From positions 186,001-250,000 of the forward strand of contig NZ_FQZL01000005.1 of the NCBI RefSeq assembly GCF_900142005.1: DNA of 64,000 nucleotides. Direction: 5' to 3'. This stretch comes from Dethiosulfatibacter aminovorans DSM 17477. Lineage in GTDB: Bacteria > Bacillota > Clostridia > Tissierellales > Dethiosulfatibacteraceae. The translations under genes and the position numbers were made by a program. Below the pieces are notes generated by a model. That model saw only the letters and a program-made list of their open reading frames with translations, did no database searches and was not told the DNA's origin. How positions within the stretch are numbered: the first letter of the stretch is position 1; each line of letters begins with the position of its first letter. Below, piece after piece: positions 32,074 to 41,270 of this stretch.

Positions 32074-34017
32074 ATGGATAAAAGATGGCCCTATGAAATG
32101 GAAATGAATAAAGAGGAAAGAGTGGAAGCAGATGTACTTGTTCTGGGTGGAGGTATAGCCGGATGTATGGCAGCCATATCCGCCGCAAAATCCGGACAAA
32201 AGGTTGTTCTTGTTGAAAAGGGGGCAACGGAGAGGAGCGGAGCTGGCGGGTCTGGCTGTGACCACTGGGAATCCGCTGCAACAAATCCCGGATCAACAGT
32301 ATCTCCGGAAGACCTGGTCAAAGCAATGATTGACAATGAAAATGGATATAATAATGGTATTTCACACTATATCGAATGCAGGGAAGGCTATGACAGGCTT
32401 CTCGACATCGAAAAAATGGGCGGAAAGATACGTGACGAGGACGATGAGTTCAAGGGAGCTGCCTTCAGGGACGAGGAGACCAAATTCCTATATGCATATG
32501 ACTATGACAGCAGAATTACATTGAGAATCTGGGGAACAACATTCAAGCCTGCCATGTACAGGGAACTATTAAGGTTGGGAGTCAAGGTGATTGACAGGAT
32601 AATGGTGACTTCCCTTCTCACTGAGGATGGAAAACAGGGAAGCAGGGTTGTGGGAGCGACGGGCTTCAACGGCAGGACAGGAAAGTTCTACATATTCAAA
32701 AGCAAGTCATCCATCATGTGCATGTCAAGACCTGCAAGGGTGTGGCTGTTTTCTGAAGCTCATCCGGGACTGTGTGAATTCAGACCTACCCAGTGCATAG
32801 GGGACGGTCATGCAATGGGATGGAGAGCCGGAGCAGCCTTCAATATGATGGAGAAGTCAGTGAAGGCGGAGTTTTCTGCAGCAGGACAGAGCTTTCCGCC
32901 CTACGGAGCAGGAAACAACCACAATACATGGTACCCTGCTACACTTATAGATTCTAAGGGAAGGGAAATTCCCTATATGAACAGGGACGGCAAAATCCTT
33001 AAGGATTACTACGAAAGAACCAAGTCCGGGGACGACCAGCCCTTCTTTTTGAAAGGCGGAAATATAGAACAGGCAAAATATGACTATGACGGACCGGAGA
33101 CAATGTCCTTCGATGAGTCCATAAAGCAGGGATTCATACCACCCTTTTACGCTGACCTTACAGATATGCCTAAACAGGAAAGGGACATAATCTGGGGAAT
33201 GATGGTTGGAGAGGAAGGGAAGACAAGGATTCCAATTCTCAAGAACTACACCGATGCAGGATTCGATCCTGAAAAGCACGTCCTCCAGTGTTACGGAGCA
33301 GGATGGACATCATCAAGTTTTTCTCCAAATGAACGCCAGCTTTTTGGACTACCTGGAGGATTTCACAATGACTGGACTCTGATGTCGTCTTTGGAAGGTT
33401 TATTTGTGGCAGGTGATTCACTTTTCGCTTCAAACTGTTTTGGACATGCTGCATCGACAGGGTCTTATGCGGGCAGACATGCTGCAAAATATGCTTCGAA
33501 TATGGACCTTAAAGAACCTGATGAAGTCCAGATTGAGCTGGAGAAAAAGAGGGTATATAGCCCAATGATGACCGAAACTGGTGATTCCATGGGATGGAAG
33601 GAGCTTAACGCAGCCCTTTCAAAGACCATGAGGAACTATTGTGGTGAAGAGAAGCACGGGAATATCCTGAAGACGGGACTTGAACAGTTGAACAAGCTGG
33701 AGGAAAAAGCAAGGAACCATGCACATGCAGCTAATCCCCATGACTTGATGAGGCTTAATGAAGTATTCAATATTTTGACTGTTTCAAAGCTGATTATCCA
33801 TGCATGTCTTTCAAGGGAGTCGAGTTCTGAAACCCTTAACTTCAAGAGAATGGACTATCCTCTTCAGGAGCAGGAAAAAGACAAGAAGTTTATAACTGTA
33901 AGTCAAAGGGGAAACAGGATTGAAGTTGAGACTGTGCCTATTGACTATTACGGTGACCTCAAGGAGAATTATGAAAAATATAATCCGGATTACATAGGAG
34001 AGAAATGTTATGGATGA
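32074..34017 (+). CDS. FAD-dependent reductase subunit, adenylylsulfate/fumarate reductase flavoprotein-like
   Basis: A 647-residue flavoprotein. The FAD dinucleotide motif VLGGGIAGCMAA, the ERSGAGGSG segment, and the late GLFVAGDSLFASNCFGHAASTGSYAGRHAA region are those of the succinate dehydrogenase/fumarate reductase/AprA superfamily. With the small ferredoxin gene that follows, it resembles an AprAB-like pair, but an APS reductase in this non-sulfate-reducing context is unproven; an enoate or fumarate-type reductase is as likely. ATG 32074 follows AAGGAGGTC. Confidence 0.75.
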   Translation: MDKRWPYEMEMNKEERVEADVLVLGGGIAGCMAAISAAKSGQKVVLVEKGATERSGAGGSGCDHWESAATNPGSTVSPEDLVKAMIDNENGYNNGISHYIECREGYDRLLDIEKMGGKIRDEDDEFKGAAFRDEETKFLYAYDYDSRITLRIWGTTFKPAMYRELLRLGVKVIDRIMVTSLLTEDGKQGSRVVGATGFNGRTGKFYIFKSKSSIMCMSRPARVWLFSEAHPGLCEFRPTQCIGDGHAMGWRAGAAFNMMEKSVKAEFSAAGQSFPPYGAGNNHNTWYPATLIDSKGREIPYMNRDGKILKDYYERTKSGDDQPFFLKGGNIEQAKYDYDGPETMSFDESIKQGFIPPFYADLTDMPKQERDIIWGMMVGEEGKTRIPILKNYTDAGFDPEKHVLQCYGAGWTSSSFSPNERQLFGLPGGFHNDWTLMSSLEGLFVAGDSLFASNCFGHAASTGSYAGRHAAKYASNMDLKEPDEVQIELEKKRVYSPMMTETGDSMGWKELNAALSKTMRNYCGEEKHGNILKTGLEQLNKLEEKARNHAHAANPHDLMRLNEVFNILTVSKLIIHACLSRESSSETLNFKRMDYPLQEQEKDKKFITVSQRGNRIEVETVPIDYYGDLKENYEKYNPDYIGEKCYG

Positions 34018-34291
34018 ATATAAATACAGTGCAGTCGCCAAAGCTCTTTCAAGACCCCTGATCTTTGACGAGGACAAGTGCATAGGATGCAACAGATGTG
34101 TAAATATATGCCAGGTGGACGTATTGTTACCAAGAGATGAAGAAGACAAAACCCCAAGGGTCCAGTATCCTGATGAATGCTGGTATTGCGGATGTTGTGT
34201 AATGGCTTGCCCAGTTGAGGGGGCACTTACACTGAGGCATCCCCTGATGAACCAGGTAAACTGGGTGGAAAAGAAAAGCCTTGTAAAATAA
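34010..34291 (+). CDS. AprB-like 2[4Fe-4S] ferredoxin subunit
   Basis: A 93-residue ferredoxin with CIGCNRCVNIC and CWYCGCCVMACP motifs for two [4Fe-4S] clusters and a short C-terminal tail, like the electron-transfer subunit of AprA/B-type enzymes. Its ATG overlaps the end of the flavoprotein gene by 8 bases, so the subunits are translationally coupled. It should pass electrons to the flavoprotein. Confidence 0.85.
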   Translation: MDEYKYSAVAKALSRPLIFDEDKCIGCNRCVNICQVDVLLPRDEEDKTPRVQYPDECWYCGCCVMACPVEGALTLRHPLMNQVNWVEKKSLVK

Positions 34292-34380
34292 CAGGAATGT
34301 TGAAATTAAAACCTCAAAATTCAATTAATTGTATAACCGATAATCTTGTGTTAAAATATCTGTATCCAAAGGAGAATATT

Positions 34381-35043
34381 ATGCAAAAAATCAGTAGAAA
34401 AACATTAACGGACCAGATATATGAAATATTGAGGGAAGAGATAATTCAACAGAATATTGTCAGTGGAACAAGGCTTCAGTTCAAGGAACTTCAGGAGAAA
34501 TACAGTATAAGTTCAAGTCCCCTGCGTGAAGCCATGAACAGGCTTTACCAGGATGGGTTGGTGACATACTTCTCCAACAAGGGAGCCCAGGTTGTGACAT
34601 TCACAGAAGCTGATGTCAATGAAGTGTATGATCTGTACTGTGAACTGGACTGCATTGCCATCAGGTATGCATTTGATTCCGGCAAGGTTGAAGAAATGTA
34701 TGTAGACCTTAAGAACAATCTTGTGGAAACAGGGAAGTGTCTGGAAACAGGAAGCTTCATGGAATTCAACAGGCTGTCCGATGATTTTCACAATATCATT
34801 TACAGTTATGCCAACAACGGCAGGCTACTGAAAATGGCAAACCAGTTGAGGGGCCAGTTCACCATTTTGTCGAACCTATATGAGGAAAAGATGGAAAACA
34901 GGCAGGCCATATATGACAACCACAGTGAAATTCTGAAAAGACTAATTGACGATGATATTAAGGGTGTAGTGGAGCTTGTCAGAAACAGTTTCAATTCTTC
35001 AAAGTCGTTTGTTTTGGAGCGCATGAAGGCAGCTGATAGTTAA
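34381..35043 (+). CDS. GntR-family (FadR/FCD) transcriptional regulator
   Basis: A 220-residue FadR-type protein with a winged helix (QIYEILREEI, SSSPLREAMNRLYQDGLV) and a helical FCD ligand domain. FCD domains often bind metal and a carboxylic acid effector. It follows the flavoprotein/ferredoxin pair and most likely regulates them via the TTGTATACAA site upstream. ATG 34381 follows GGAGAATATT; an earlier in-frame ATG at 34297 is less likely. Confidence 0.85.
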   Translation: MQKISRKTLTDQIYEILREEIIQQNIVSGTRLQFKELQEKYSISSSPLREAMNRLYQDGLVTYFSNKGAQVVTFTEADVNEVYDLYCELDCIAIRYAFDSGKVEEMYVDLKNNLVETGKCLETGSFMEFNRLSDDFHNIIYSYANNGRLLKMANQLRGQFTILSNLYEEKMENRQAIYDNHSEILKRLIDDDIKGVVELVRNSFNSSKSFVLERMKAADS

Positions 35044-35135
35044 ATATAGAGCTTTCACATATAGAAAAGATGCCTTGCATCTATAGAAGGGTACTTGGCA
35101 ATTTGTAGAAAATACAAAAAATGACTTAAAACCAA

Positions 35136-35163
35136 AAGTTTTTTCTTAAATGAGAAAAAACTT
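35136..35163 (+). promoter_or_regulatory. AT-rich hairpin in front of the second DUF4143 gene
   Basis: AAGTTTTTTCT pairs exactly with AGAAAAAACTT around a 6-base loop. No T-run follows, so it is a weak terminator candidate. TTGCCA (35162) with a TAATAT-like -10 about 17-18 bases on may start the next gene. Confidence 0.35.
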
Positions 35164-35213
35164 GCCATAAAACACCTTTTTATGTTAATATTGACATGAA
35201 AGAGGTGTTTTTT

Positions 35214-36428
35214 ATGATTGAAAGGAAGGAATATTTAAATAAGCTGATAGACTTCAAGGACAAGGATATCATAAAGGTTGTGACAGGAGTTAGACGTTGT
35301 GGAAAATCAACCTTATTTGCACTGTTCATGGACTACTTGAAAGAAAATGGAGTAGATGAAAAACAGATAATATCAATTAACCTTGAGAGTGTTGAATATG
35401 ATGGACTGAGAGACTACAAGTCTCTTAATGATTATATTGCTGCAAAATTAAATAATGGAATGAACTATGTTTTCATTGATGAAGTCCAAAACTGCATCGA
35501 GTTTGAAAGGGCTGTTGACAGTCTCTATATTAAGAAGAATGTCGATATATATGTGACAGGCTCAAATGCATATATGTTGTCAGGTGAATTGGCCACCTTG
35601 CTGTCCGGAAGATATGTAACAGTCGACATGCTGCCTTTTTCCTTCAGGGAGTACTGCGATGCCTTCAGTTACAGCAATCTGTCTGTTGATGAGAAGTTCA
35701 ACGACTATATCAGATTGGGTTCATTTCCATACATATCATCCCTTGAGCAGAATGAGCAGATGATAAAGCCCTATCTTGAGGGAATATACAATACGATATT
35801 GATAAAGGATGTTGCCAGCAGGGAAGGGATTTCAGATATTTCACTTCTTGAGAGTATTATTAAAACCATAGCCAGCAGTATAGGCAGCCCGATTTCAATC
35901 AACAAGATAGCCAACACTCTGAATTCTTACGGCAGAAAGATATCCGTCAATACTGTTGAAAAATATGTTAGGGCCTTGACAGACAGCTACATTTTCTATA
36001 AGGTTGATCGCTATGATATCAAGGGAAGACAGTACCTTAAGACTCACGGCAAGTATTATATTGTAGATACCGGCATGCGTCGTATGCTGCTGTCCAGTGC
36101 CTCATCAGATATAGGACATGTTATTGAAAATATAGTTTTTCTGGAATTGTTAAGAAGGGGATACAAGGTCAATATAGGCAAACTTGCTCAAAAGGAAGTG
36201 GATTTTGTGGCGCAAAAATATGAGGGGACCGAATATTATCAGGTGGCTGCCAGTGTTATGGATGAGAACACATTAAAACGTGAACTTGCCCCTCTGGACA
36301 GCATCCCCGACCATTATCCGAAGGTTTTGCTTACTCTTGACAGGATAGGACAAAATTCAAACTATAAAGGCATTCGGCAAATTAATCTAATCGATTGGCT
36401 TCTGGATGGAGAAACAACGAGATTATAA
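35214..36428 (+). CDS. AAA ATPase with DUF4143 domain, second copy
   Basis: A 404-residue relative of the ATPase at 19461, from a different branch. Walker A is GVRRCGKST and Walker B VFIDEVQ; the C-terminal DUF4143 region contains VDFVAQKY and EYYQVAASVMD. ATG 35214 follows AGAGGTG. These genes are often single, poorly conserved in position and may be horizontally exchanged; their cellular role is unknown. It stands alone between a GntR gene and a convergent peptidase gene. Confidence 0.82.
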   Translation: MIERKEYLNKLIDFKDKDIIKVVTGVRRCGKSTLFALFMDYLKENGVDEKQIISINLESVEYDGLRDYKSLNDYIAAKLNNGMNYVFIDEVQNCIEFERAVDSLYIKKNVDIYVTGSNAYMLSGELATLLSGRYVTVDMLPFSFREYCDAFSYSNLSVDEKFNDYIRLGSFPYISSLEQNEQMIKPYLEGIYNTILIKDVASREGISDISLLESIIKTIASSIGSPISINKIANTLNSYGRKISVNTVEKYVRALTDSYIFYKVDRYDIKGRQYLKTHGKYYIVDTGMRRMLLSSASSDIGHVIENIVFLELLRRGYKVNIGKLAQKEVDFVAQKYEGTEYYQVAASVMDENTLKRELAPLDSIPDHYPKVLLTLDRIGQNSNYKGIRQINLIDWLLDGETTRL

Positions 36429-36478
36429 AAAACAACTGTATCATGACTGGAATTACCAGCGGGATACAGTTGTTTTGT
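36428..36478. terminator. bidirectional intrinsic terminator
   Basis: AAAACAACTGTATC pairs with GATACAGTTGTTTT around a 20-base loop. It separates the convergent ATPase and M42 peptidase genes. Confidence 0.9.
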
Positions 36479-36505
36479 TTTGGATTGTTATATTGAATGT
36501 TTTGG

Positions 36506-37492
36506 TCAAAGTATTGAAATCAGCATGTCTATTACAGCCTGTATGTCATTTTTGCTGACGATCTCATTGGCTGTATGGGCGTTTCTTGTCACTATCGATA
36601 CCGCTGCCGACTTGACGCCTGTCTGGACTGACTGGAATGCGCCTGCATCGGTGCCGCCGCGCTTCATGACTTCAAACTGATAGGGTATATTGTTGTCCTC
36701 GGCCCCTTTGACAAGCATTGATTTCATTTCAGGATTGATGATGAGGGAAGGGTCCATCAGCTTTATCCCTGCTCCATTGCCCAGTGAGGCGGTTGAGTTT
36801 TTTGTTCCGGGAAGGTCTCCGGAAGGTGTAATGTCAACGGCTATGCCGTACTCCGGTTCGATTGAATATGATGCGGTGTAGGCTCCTCTCGTGCCGGATT
36901 CCTCCTGGGAAGTGAATACGAAATACAAATCGTATTTGGATTCCTTGAGAGCCTTTATTACCTCTATGAGTACGAAGCAGCCTGCCCTGTCGTCGAGAGC
37001 CCTGGACATTACTATTTCATCATTTTCATAAAACTCGCTGCAGAAATTGCCAAAATCTCCTATGGAAACTTTCTTTTCAGCGGCTTCCTTCGAATTAACT
37101 CCTATGTCAACATACATATTGTTGACTCCGGCCTTGCCCAGATCTCCTCCTGCTTCAAGGTCAATATCGACACCTATGGTTCCCATTACCGTATCATTGA
37201 TGACAACCCTCTGGCCGATGAGGGTGAAAGGTATAAGCCCTCCCACGGCAGTGAACCTGAGGCATCCGTTTTCTTCTATACCGTGAATCATTAATCCAAT
37301 CTGGTCCGTATGGGCTGTGAGCATGAAGCGGGGTCCAGAGCCCTTTCTGTGGGCAATCATGTTTCCGAACCTGTCTTCGGATATCTCATCTACATAATCT
37401 TTTATCATATCCCTTATGATTGTATTTACCTTGTCTTCCTGTGTAGGGACGGCATTTATAGAGCAAAGTTTTTTCAATATTGCTGTATCCAT
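36506..37492 (-). CDS. M42-family metalloaminopeptidase
   Basis: A 328-residue M42 enzyme of the glutamyl/deblocking aminopeptidase type (also labelled endoglucanase M in older annotation). Metal and catalytic segments are visible: MLTAHTDQIGLM (His/Asp), SRALDDRAGC, TSQEESGTRGA (Glu pair), VDITPSGD and a C-terminal THTAN-like NAHTANE. It trims free N-terminal residues from peptides. It lies divergent of nothing nearby on the same strand; a palindrome separates it from the YheO-type regulator gene upstream, with which it may be co-regulated. Confidence 0.85.
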   Translation of the reverse strand: MDTAILKKLCSINAVPTQEDKVNTIIRDMIKDYVDEISEDRFGNMIAHRKGSGPRFMLTAHTDQIGLMIHGIEENGCLRFTAVGGLIPFTLIGQRVVINDTVMGTIGVDIDLEAGGDLGKAGVNNMYVDIGVNSKEAAEKKVSIGDFGNFCSEFYENDEIVMSRALDDRAGCFVLIEVIKALKESKYDLYFVFTSQEESGTRGAYTASYSIEPEYGIAVDITPSGDLPGTKNSTASLGNGAGIKLMDPSLIINPEMKSMLVKGAEDNNIPYQFEVMKRGGTDAGAFQSVQTGVKSAAVSIVTRNAHTANEIVSKNDIQAVIDMLISIL

Positions 37493-37557
37493 TGATTAAC
37501 CTCCTGTTTCAATAGGTGTGCGTTTATTGTTGTATACCTATTATATTCTAACACAGA

Positions 37558-37588
37558 AAATATATTTTGCAAAATGCAAAATATATTT
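37558..37588. promoter_or_regulatory. palindrome between regulator and peptidase genes
   Basis: AAATATATTTTGCA pairs with TGCAAAATATATTT around AAA at 37558-37588, touching the stop codon of the YheO-type gene. It could be an operator for the peptidase gene or a weak terminator; no T-run is present. Confidence 0.45.
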
Positions 37589-38211
37589 TAGTCTCTATGA
37601 ATCTCCTTCAAATAATTGTACATTGTAGCTTGAGATATGTTCAGTACCTCGCATACCTTCTGTACGGAACCTTTCACATCGAAAACACCTTTCTTGTCCA
37701 AACGATTTATTATATCGAAGCGGACTTCTTTTGTCATTATATCCAGACCCGAGTGTTTTATCTTCTCGATTTCATCTGAGATTATATTGTCTATAAGGCT
37801 TTCGATAGTTTCCTCTTTATTGGTTGCGGTACTTTCCAAGGGAATGCAGGATGTTGTGAAATATGACAGGAAATTTTGAAATTGCTCAAGCTCTTTAATA
37901 TTTTGATTTACGCACAGTACGTAAGCCAGCTCGCCATTTTCATCTCTGATGAACATGTTTGAAGATCTCAAGGGCTGATCATTGCTGGATATTCTCCGAT
38001 AACCAACAAGGTAGTCCTGATTGTTCTCTGCCAGTTCCTTAATTCTTTCCAATGTTTCAGAATTATTTTTGTAATCAGGCTGTCTACCTGTAACATACCC
38101 GTGCTTAAGGAAGAGTATTTCACCGGTGCGGAAATTATGAAGTGTTATCTCCGTTGAAGGACCCTGGACCCTGGACATAAAGTTTGCAAATTGTATGAGT
38201 AATTTTTCCAT
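37588..38211 (-). CDS. YheO/DauR-type PAS regulator
   Basis: A 207-residue regulator with an N-terminal YheO-like PAS domain (residues about 1-120) and a C-terminal helix-turn-helix with QKVCEVLNISQATMYNYLKEI. DauR, a relative, controls D-arginine use; YheO-like proteins often regulate amino-acid or peptide catabolism. ATG 38211 follows GAGG; the frame continues upstream into non-coding sequence. The divergent amidohydrolase and the peptidase downstream are probable targets, which is inference. Confidence 0.78.
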   Translation of the reverse strand: MEKLLIQFANFMSRVQGPSTEITLHNFRTGEILFLKHGYVTGRQPDYKNNSETLERIKELAENNQDYLVGYRRISSNDQPLRSSNMFIRDENGELAYVLCVNQNIKELEQFQNFLSYFTTSCIPLESTATNKEETIESLIDNIISDEIEKIKHSGLDIMTKEVRFDIINRLDKKGVFDVKGSVQKVCEVLNISQATMYNYLKEIHRD

Positions 38212-38266
38212 AAGAAACCTCTGTTGTAAATTTTGTTTACTTGCTATAAAAATATTATAATGGCTA

Positions 38267-38295
38267 TTGACAAATTTTGCAACGAGTGTAATAAT
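38267..38295 (+). promoter_or_regulatory. promoter of the amidohydrolase gene
   Basis: TTGACA (38267-38272), 17 bases, AATAAT (38290-38295). It lies in the divergent region after the YheO-type regulator start at 38211, about 135 bases before the amidohydrolase start. Confidence 0.6.
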
Positions 38296-38431
38296 ATTAT
38301 AAAAGGTATAAAAATATTCTAAGAAAAATATCATATCGATTATACTGTATTTATAAATACAAGAAAAAGGATGCAACTTTTGTAGATGTAAAATGATCAT
38401 TGCATGTAAACGGTTGCGAAAGGAGATTGAA

Positions 38432-39601
38432 ATGTATTGGATAAAAAATGCCAATGTAATAACTTGCAAGGATGATGCAATTCTTGAAAACCATTGTATA
38501 CAGATGGAAAACGGTGTCATTTCCAAAATAGTGCCTGTTGAAGAATGCCAGCCGGATAAAGGGTCAACGATCATTGATGCTAAGGGAGAGTATGTTCTTC
38601 CGGGACTTATCAACTGCCATGAACATGTATTGGTGGACGACAAGAATATGTCCACTGATTTGACAAGTTATGAACACACTATTATGAAAAGTGTAGCTTA
38701 TCTGGAGGATATCTTGAAGAGTGGATTTACAACGGTTCGGTCTATGATGGATTTTTATAATCTTGAAATGGTTTTCAGGGACGCCATTGAATCCGGTGTA
38801 ATAAAAGGACCTTCCCTTGTGGTTGCAGGAAAAGCTATGACGGCTACGGGAGGTCATTTCGGTCAGTTTCTTCCCTGCTGTGATACAGTTGAACTGGCAA
38901 GAAAGTATACCAATGAACAATTGTCAAAAGGTGCAGACTTCATAAAGGTATATCTCACAGGAGGAGTGACAACAGTAGGTGTTGCAAATGCCGTGAATGT
39001 GAAGCCGGAATGTCTGGATGAAATAGTCTCCATAGCCCACGATGCCGGCAAGAAAGTGGCGGCACACTGCATAGGGGGACAAGGTGTCCTGGTAGCTGCA
39101 AAAGCTGGTGTGGATTCAATAGAGCATGGTAGCGGACTGGATGAAGTCAGCGGACGATATATGCTGGAGAATCAAATTACACTGGTGCCTACTATACTGC
39201 CGGGATATATGAATAATATCCTGCCTGACAGGGAATCACTTCCTGAATTCTTCAGAGTGAAATCTGATCAGTATCTGGAGGATTGTAAAAAAGCAGCTGC
39301 CTTTGCAAGGGAAATGGGAATAAAAATCGCTGTCGGTACAGATGGAGGCGCAATAAACACCCCTCATGATATAGGTGCCTTGGAGTTGTCTCTTCTTTCG
39401 GAACAGGGCTATACGCCAATGGAGTGTATTTTGGCTGCAACGGTAAATGCAGCAGACCTGCTGGGCATGTCCGGGGACAGGGGAACGGTAGAAATCGGGA
39501 AAAGAGGGGATTTGATTATTGTTGATCAAAACCCACTTGAACAACTTGAATGCTTGCAGGATGTAAAGCATGTCTTTAAAGAAGGAGTTCTGATCCGTTG
39601 A
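38432..39601 (+). CDS. amidohydrolase (imidazolonepropionase/prolidase-like metal-dependent hydrolase)
   Basis: A 389-residue metal-dependent amidohydrolase. The metal-site motifs NCHEHV (replacing HxH), KVYLTGG (a Lys that may be carboxylated), AAHCIGG and GTDGGAINTPHD are visible. It belongs to the imidazolonepropionase-like/Xaa-Pro dipeptidase branch, whose substrates are cyclic or peptide amides. ATG 38432 follows AGGAG. It precedes an SLC13-type permease and is divergent from a YheO-type regulator, so a transport-and-hydrolysis pair is likely. Confidence in the exact reaction is low. Confidence 0.72.
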   Translation: MYWIKNANVITCKDDAILENHCIQMENGVISKIVPVEECQPDKGSTIIDAKGEYVLPGLINCHEHVLVDDKNMSTDLTSYEHTIMKSVAYLEDILKSGFTTVRSMMDFYNLEMVFRDAIESGVIKGPSLVVAGKAMTATGGHFGQFLPCCDTVELARKYTNEQLSKGADFIKVYLTGGVTTVGVANAVNVKPECLDEIVSIAHDAGKKVAAHCIGGQGVLVAAKAGVDSIEHGSGLDEVSGRYMLENQITLVPTILPGYMNNILPDRESLPEFFRVKSDQYLEDCKKAAAFAREMGIKIAVGTDGGAINTPHDIGALELSLLSEQGYTPMECILAATVNAADLLGMSGDRGTVEIGKRGDLIIVDQNPLEQLECLQDVKHVFKEGVLIR

Positions 39602-39663
39602 TCAAATGGGTCAAGCTATATATGCAATTTTACAAAAATTTAAACTAATTTTAGGAGGATTTA

Positions 39664-40944
39664 ATGAGTTTTCAATTGATTACAACATTGGTTATTGTAG
39701 CAATCACAATTATCATGTTCGTTTCGGGAAAAGTGGATTACGGCATAGTCTGTGTTTTTAACGTTGTCGGGTTGACTGTTACAGGTGTCATGACAGCTGA
39801 ACAGGCCCTTGCAGCTTTTTCCAATACGAATGTAATACTTTTTGGTGCTATGTTCATTGTAGGAAACGGATTGACTAAGACAGGCATAGTCGCCAAAATT
39901 TCATCACTGGTGTACAGGTACAAGGATAATCCAAAGGCGCTCATTGCAATATCATGTATTTCAGGTGCCCTCATTTCGGCTTTGGTCAACCCAATCATAG
40001 CAGTTCCTGTTTTGCTTCCAATTATGATTGAACTGGCAAATGAAACAGGCATCAGCAGAAGCAAATTGCTTTACCCCATGGCTGCCTGTGTTAATGTAGC
40101 TGCGGCTGTCACAATAATGGGAATAGGTGCAATAAATCCAATATCAAACAATATGATGATGCAGGTCGGAGGTACCATACCATTACAAATGATTGATTTC
40201 ACAATAGCTAGAACACCTTTTGTCATCATTACGATTCTTTATTTTGTATTTATAGGACACAAGTTTCTTCCTGACATTCCCAACAGCAGCTTTGATGATC
40301 AATCAGAGGTTGCAATAGGGAGTTTTGCAGAAATGAGCAAGAGCAAGCAGTCCATTGCAATCATCATATCAATTATGACAATCTGCTGTCTGTTCATAGC
40401 TGACTACATTCACGTAGGTACCTGGATTGTTGCAACGGTAGGTGCTGCACTCTTTATTGTTTTCGGCATACTCAGCCCAAAGGAAGCATACAATTCCATA
40501 AATCCTCAAACAATGTTCTTGTTTGTTGGAATTCTAACACTTACCAGTGCAATGGCTGTATCCGGCGCTTCGGATTTCGTAGGGGCACAGTTGACAAGTC
40601 TTTTCACCAGCGGTGTTAATCCATATATTGTATTGTTTGTACTTATGATGGTTGTTCTCGTGCTCACACAGCTCATGTCAAACATGATTATTGTAGTATT
40701 TTCCGGAATTGTAGCAATGGTCTGCGTACAATTGGGCATGGATCCAAGAGCAGCAGTTATGGGAGTGCAGATTGCTGGTTGTGCATCAATACTGACTCCT
40801 ATGGCAAGTCCCGTCCAGGCAATGATAGCAATACCTGGAAAATACACAATCAAAAATTTTGTTAAGGCAGGTTTACCGGTATGTATCATAAGTATAGTTA
40901 TTGCTACCTTCTTCTTGCCGATGCTGTTCCCGTTTTATCCTTGA
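39664..40944 (+). CDS. SLC13/DASS-family anion permease
   Basis: A 426-residue protein with about 10-12 membrane segments. The second and third segments (GLTVTGVMTAEQALAAFSNTNVILFGAMFIVGNGL) and the SNMIIVVFSGIVAMV segment fit the divalent anion:Na+ symporter and arsenite/ArsB-like families. Substrates range from di- and tricarboxylates to sulfate. It follows the amidohydrolase with GGAGG and may import its substrate. Its final assignment within the superfamily is uncertain. Confidence 0.7.
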   Translation: MSFQLITTLVIVAITIIMFVSGKVDYGIVCVFNVVGLTVTGVMTAEQALAAFSNTNVILFGAMFIVGNGLTKTGIVAKISSLVYRYKDNPKALIAISCISGALISALVNPIIAVPVLLPIMIELANETGISRSKLLYPMAACVNVAAAVTIMGIGAINPISNNMMMQVGGTIPLQMIDFTIARTPFVIITILYFVFIGHKFLPDIPNSSFDDQSEVAIGSFAEMSKSKQSIAIIISIMTICCLFIADYIHVGTWIVATVGAALFIVFGILSPKEAYNSINPQTMFLFVGILTLTSAMAVSGASDFVGAQLTSLFTSGVNPYIVLFVLMMVVLVLTQLMSNMIIVVFSGIVAMVCVQLGMDPRAAVMGVQIAGCASILTPMASPVQAMIAIPGKYTIKNFVKAGLPVCIISIVIATFFLPMLFPFYP

Positions 40945-40974
40945 TGACGGTTTTTGAATAGTATATAATAATGC

Positions 40975-41023
40975 AAGCTCCCACATGGATCGAACGGGAT
41001 TTCATGGAGGGAGCTTTATTTTG
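40975..41023 (+). terminator. intrinsic terminator after the SLC13 permease
   Basis: AAGCTCCC and CATG arms pair with CATG and GGGAGCTT, followed by TATTTTGTTTT. It closes the amidohydrolase-permease unit. Confidence 0.8.
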
Positions 41024-41180
41024 TTTTGCTTGCATTAAATGCTTATTTGGAATTTTTTGAAACTTATTTCAATTATTTAATGATTTCAATATGTTGAAGA
41101 AATTACAAGTAAAACTGTAATTAGATTGATATTATATTTGAATTTATCTGAGATAGTATTTTAAAATAATGAAAAATCTA

Positions 41181-41209
41181 TTGCAATAAAAAATCATGTA
41201 TGGTAAAAT
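41181..41209 (+). promoter_or_regulatory. promoter of the IclR regulator gene
   Basis: TTGCAA (41181-41186), 17 bases, TAAAAT (41204-41209). The first IclR-type operator begins 22 bases after the -10 box, so the gene is probably autoregulated. Confidence 0.65.
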
Positions 41210-41230
41210 CTAAACAGAACTAGAACGAGG

Positions 41231-41246
41231 TTCGGTAGTAACGAAA
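41231..41246 (+). promoter_or_regulatory. IclR operator candidate, site A
   Basis: TTCGGTAGTAACGAAA, one of four 16-mers sharing the consensus TTCGKYARTRAYGAAA in this region. It is downstream of the iclR promoter and 25 bases before the start codon. Confidence 0.65.
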
Positions 41247-41270
41247 ACAAACCTATGAAAGAGTGATAAT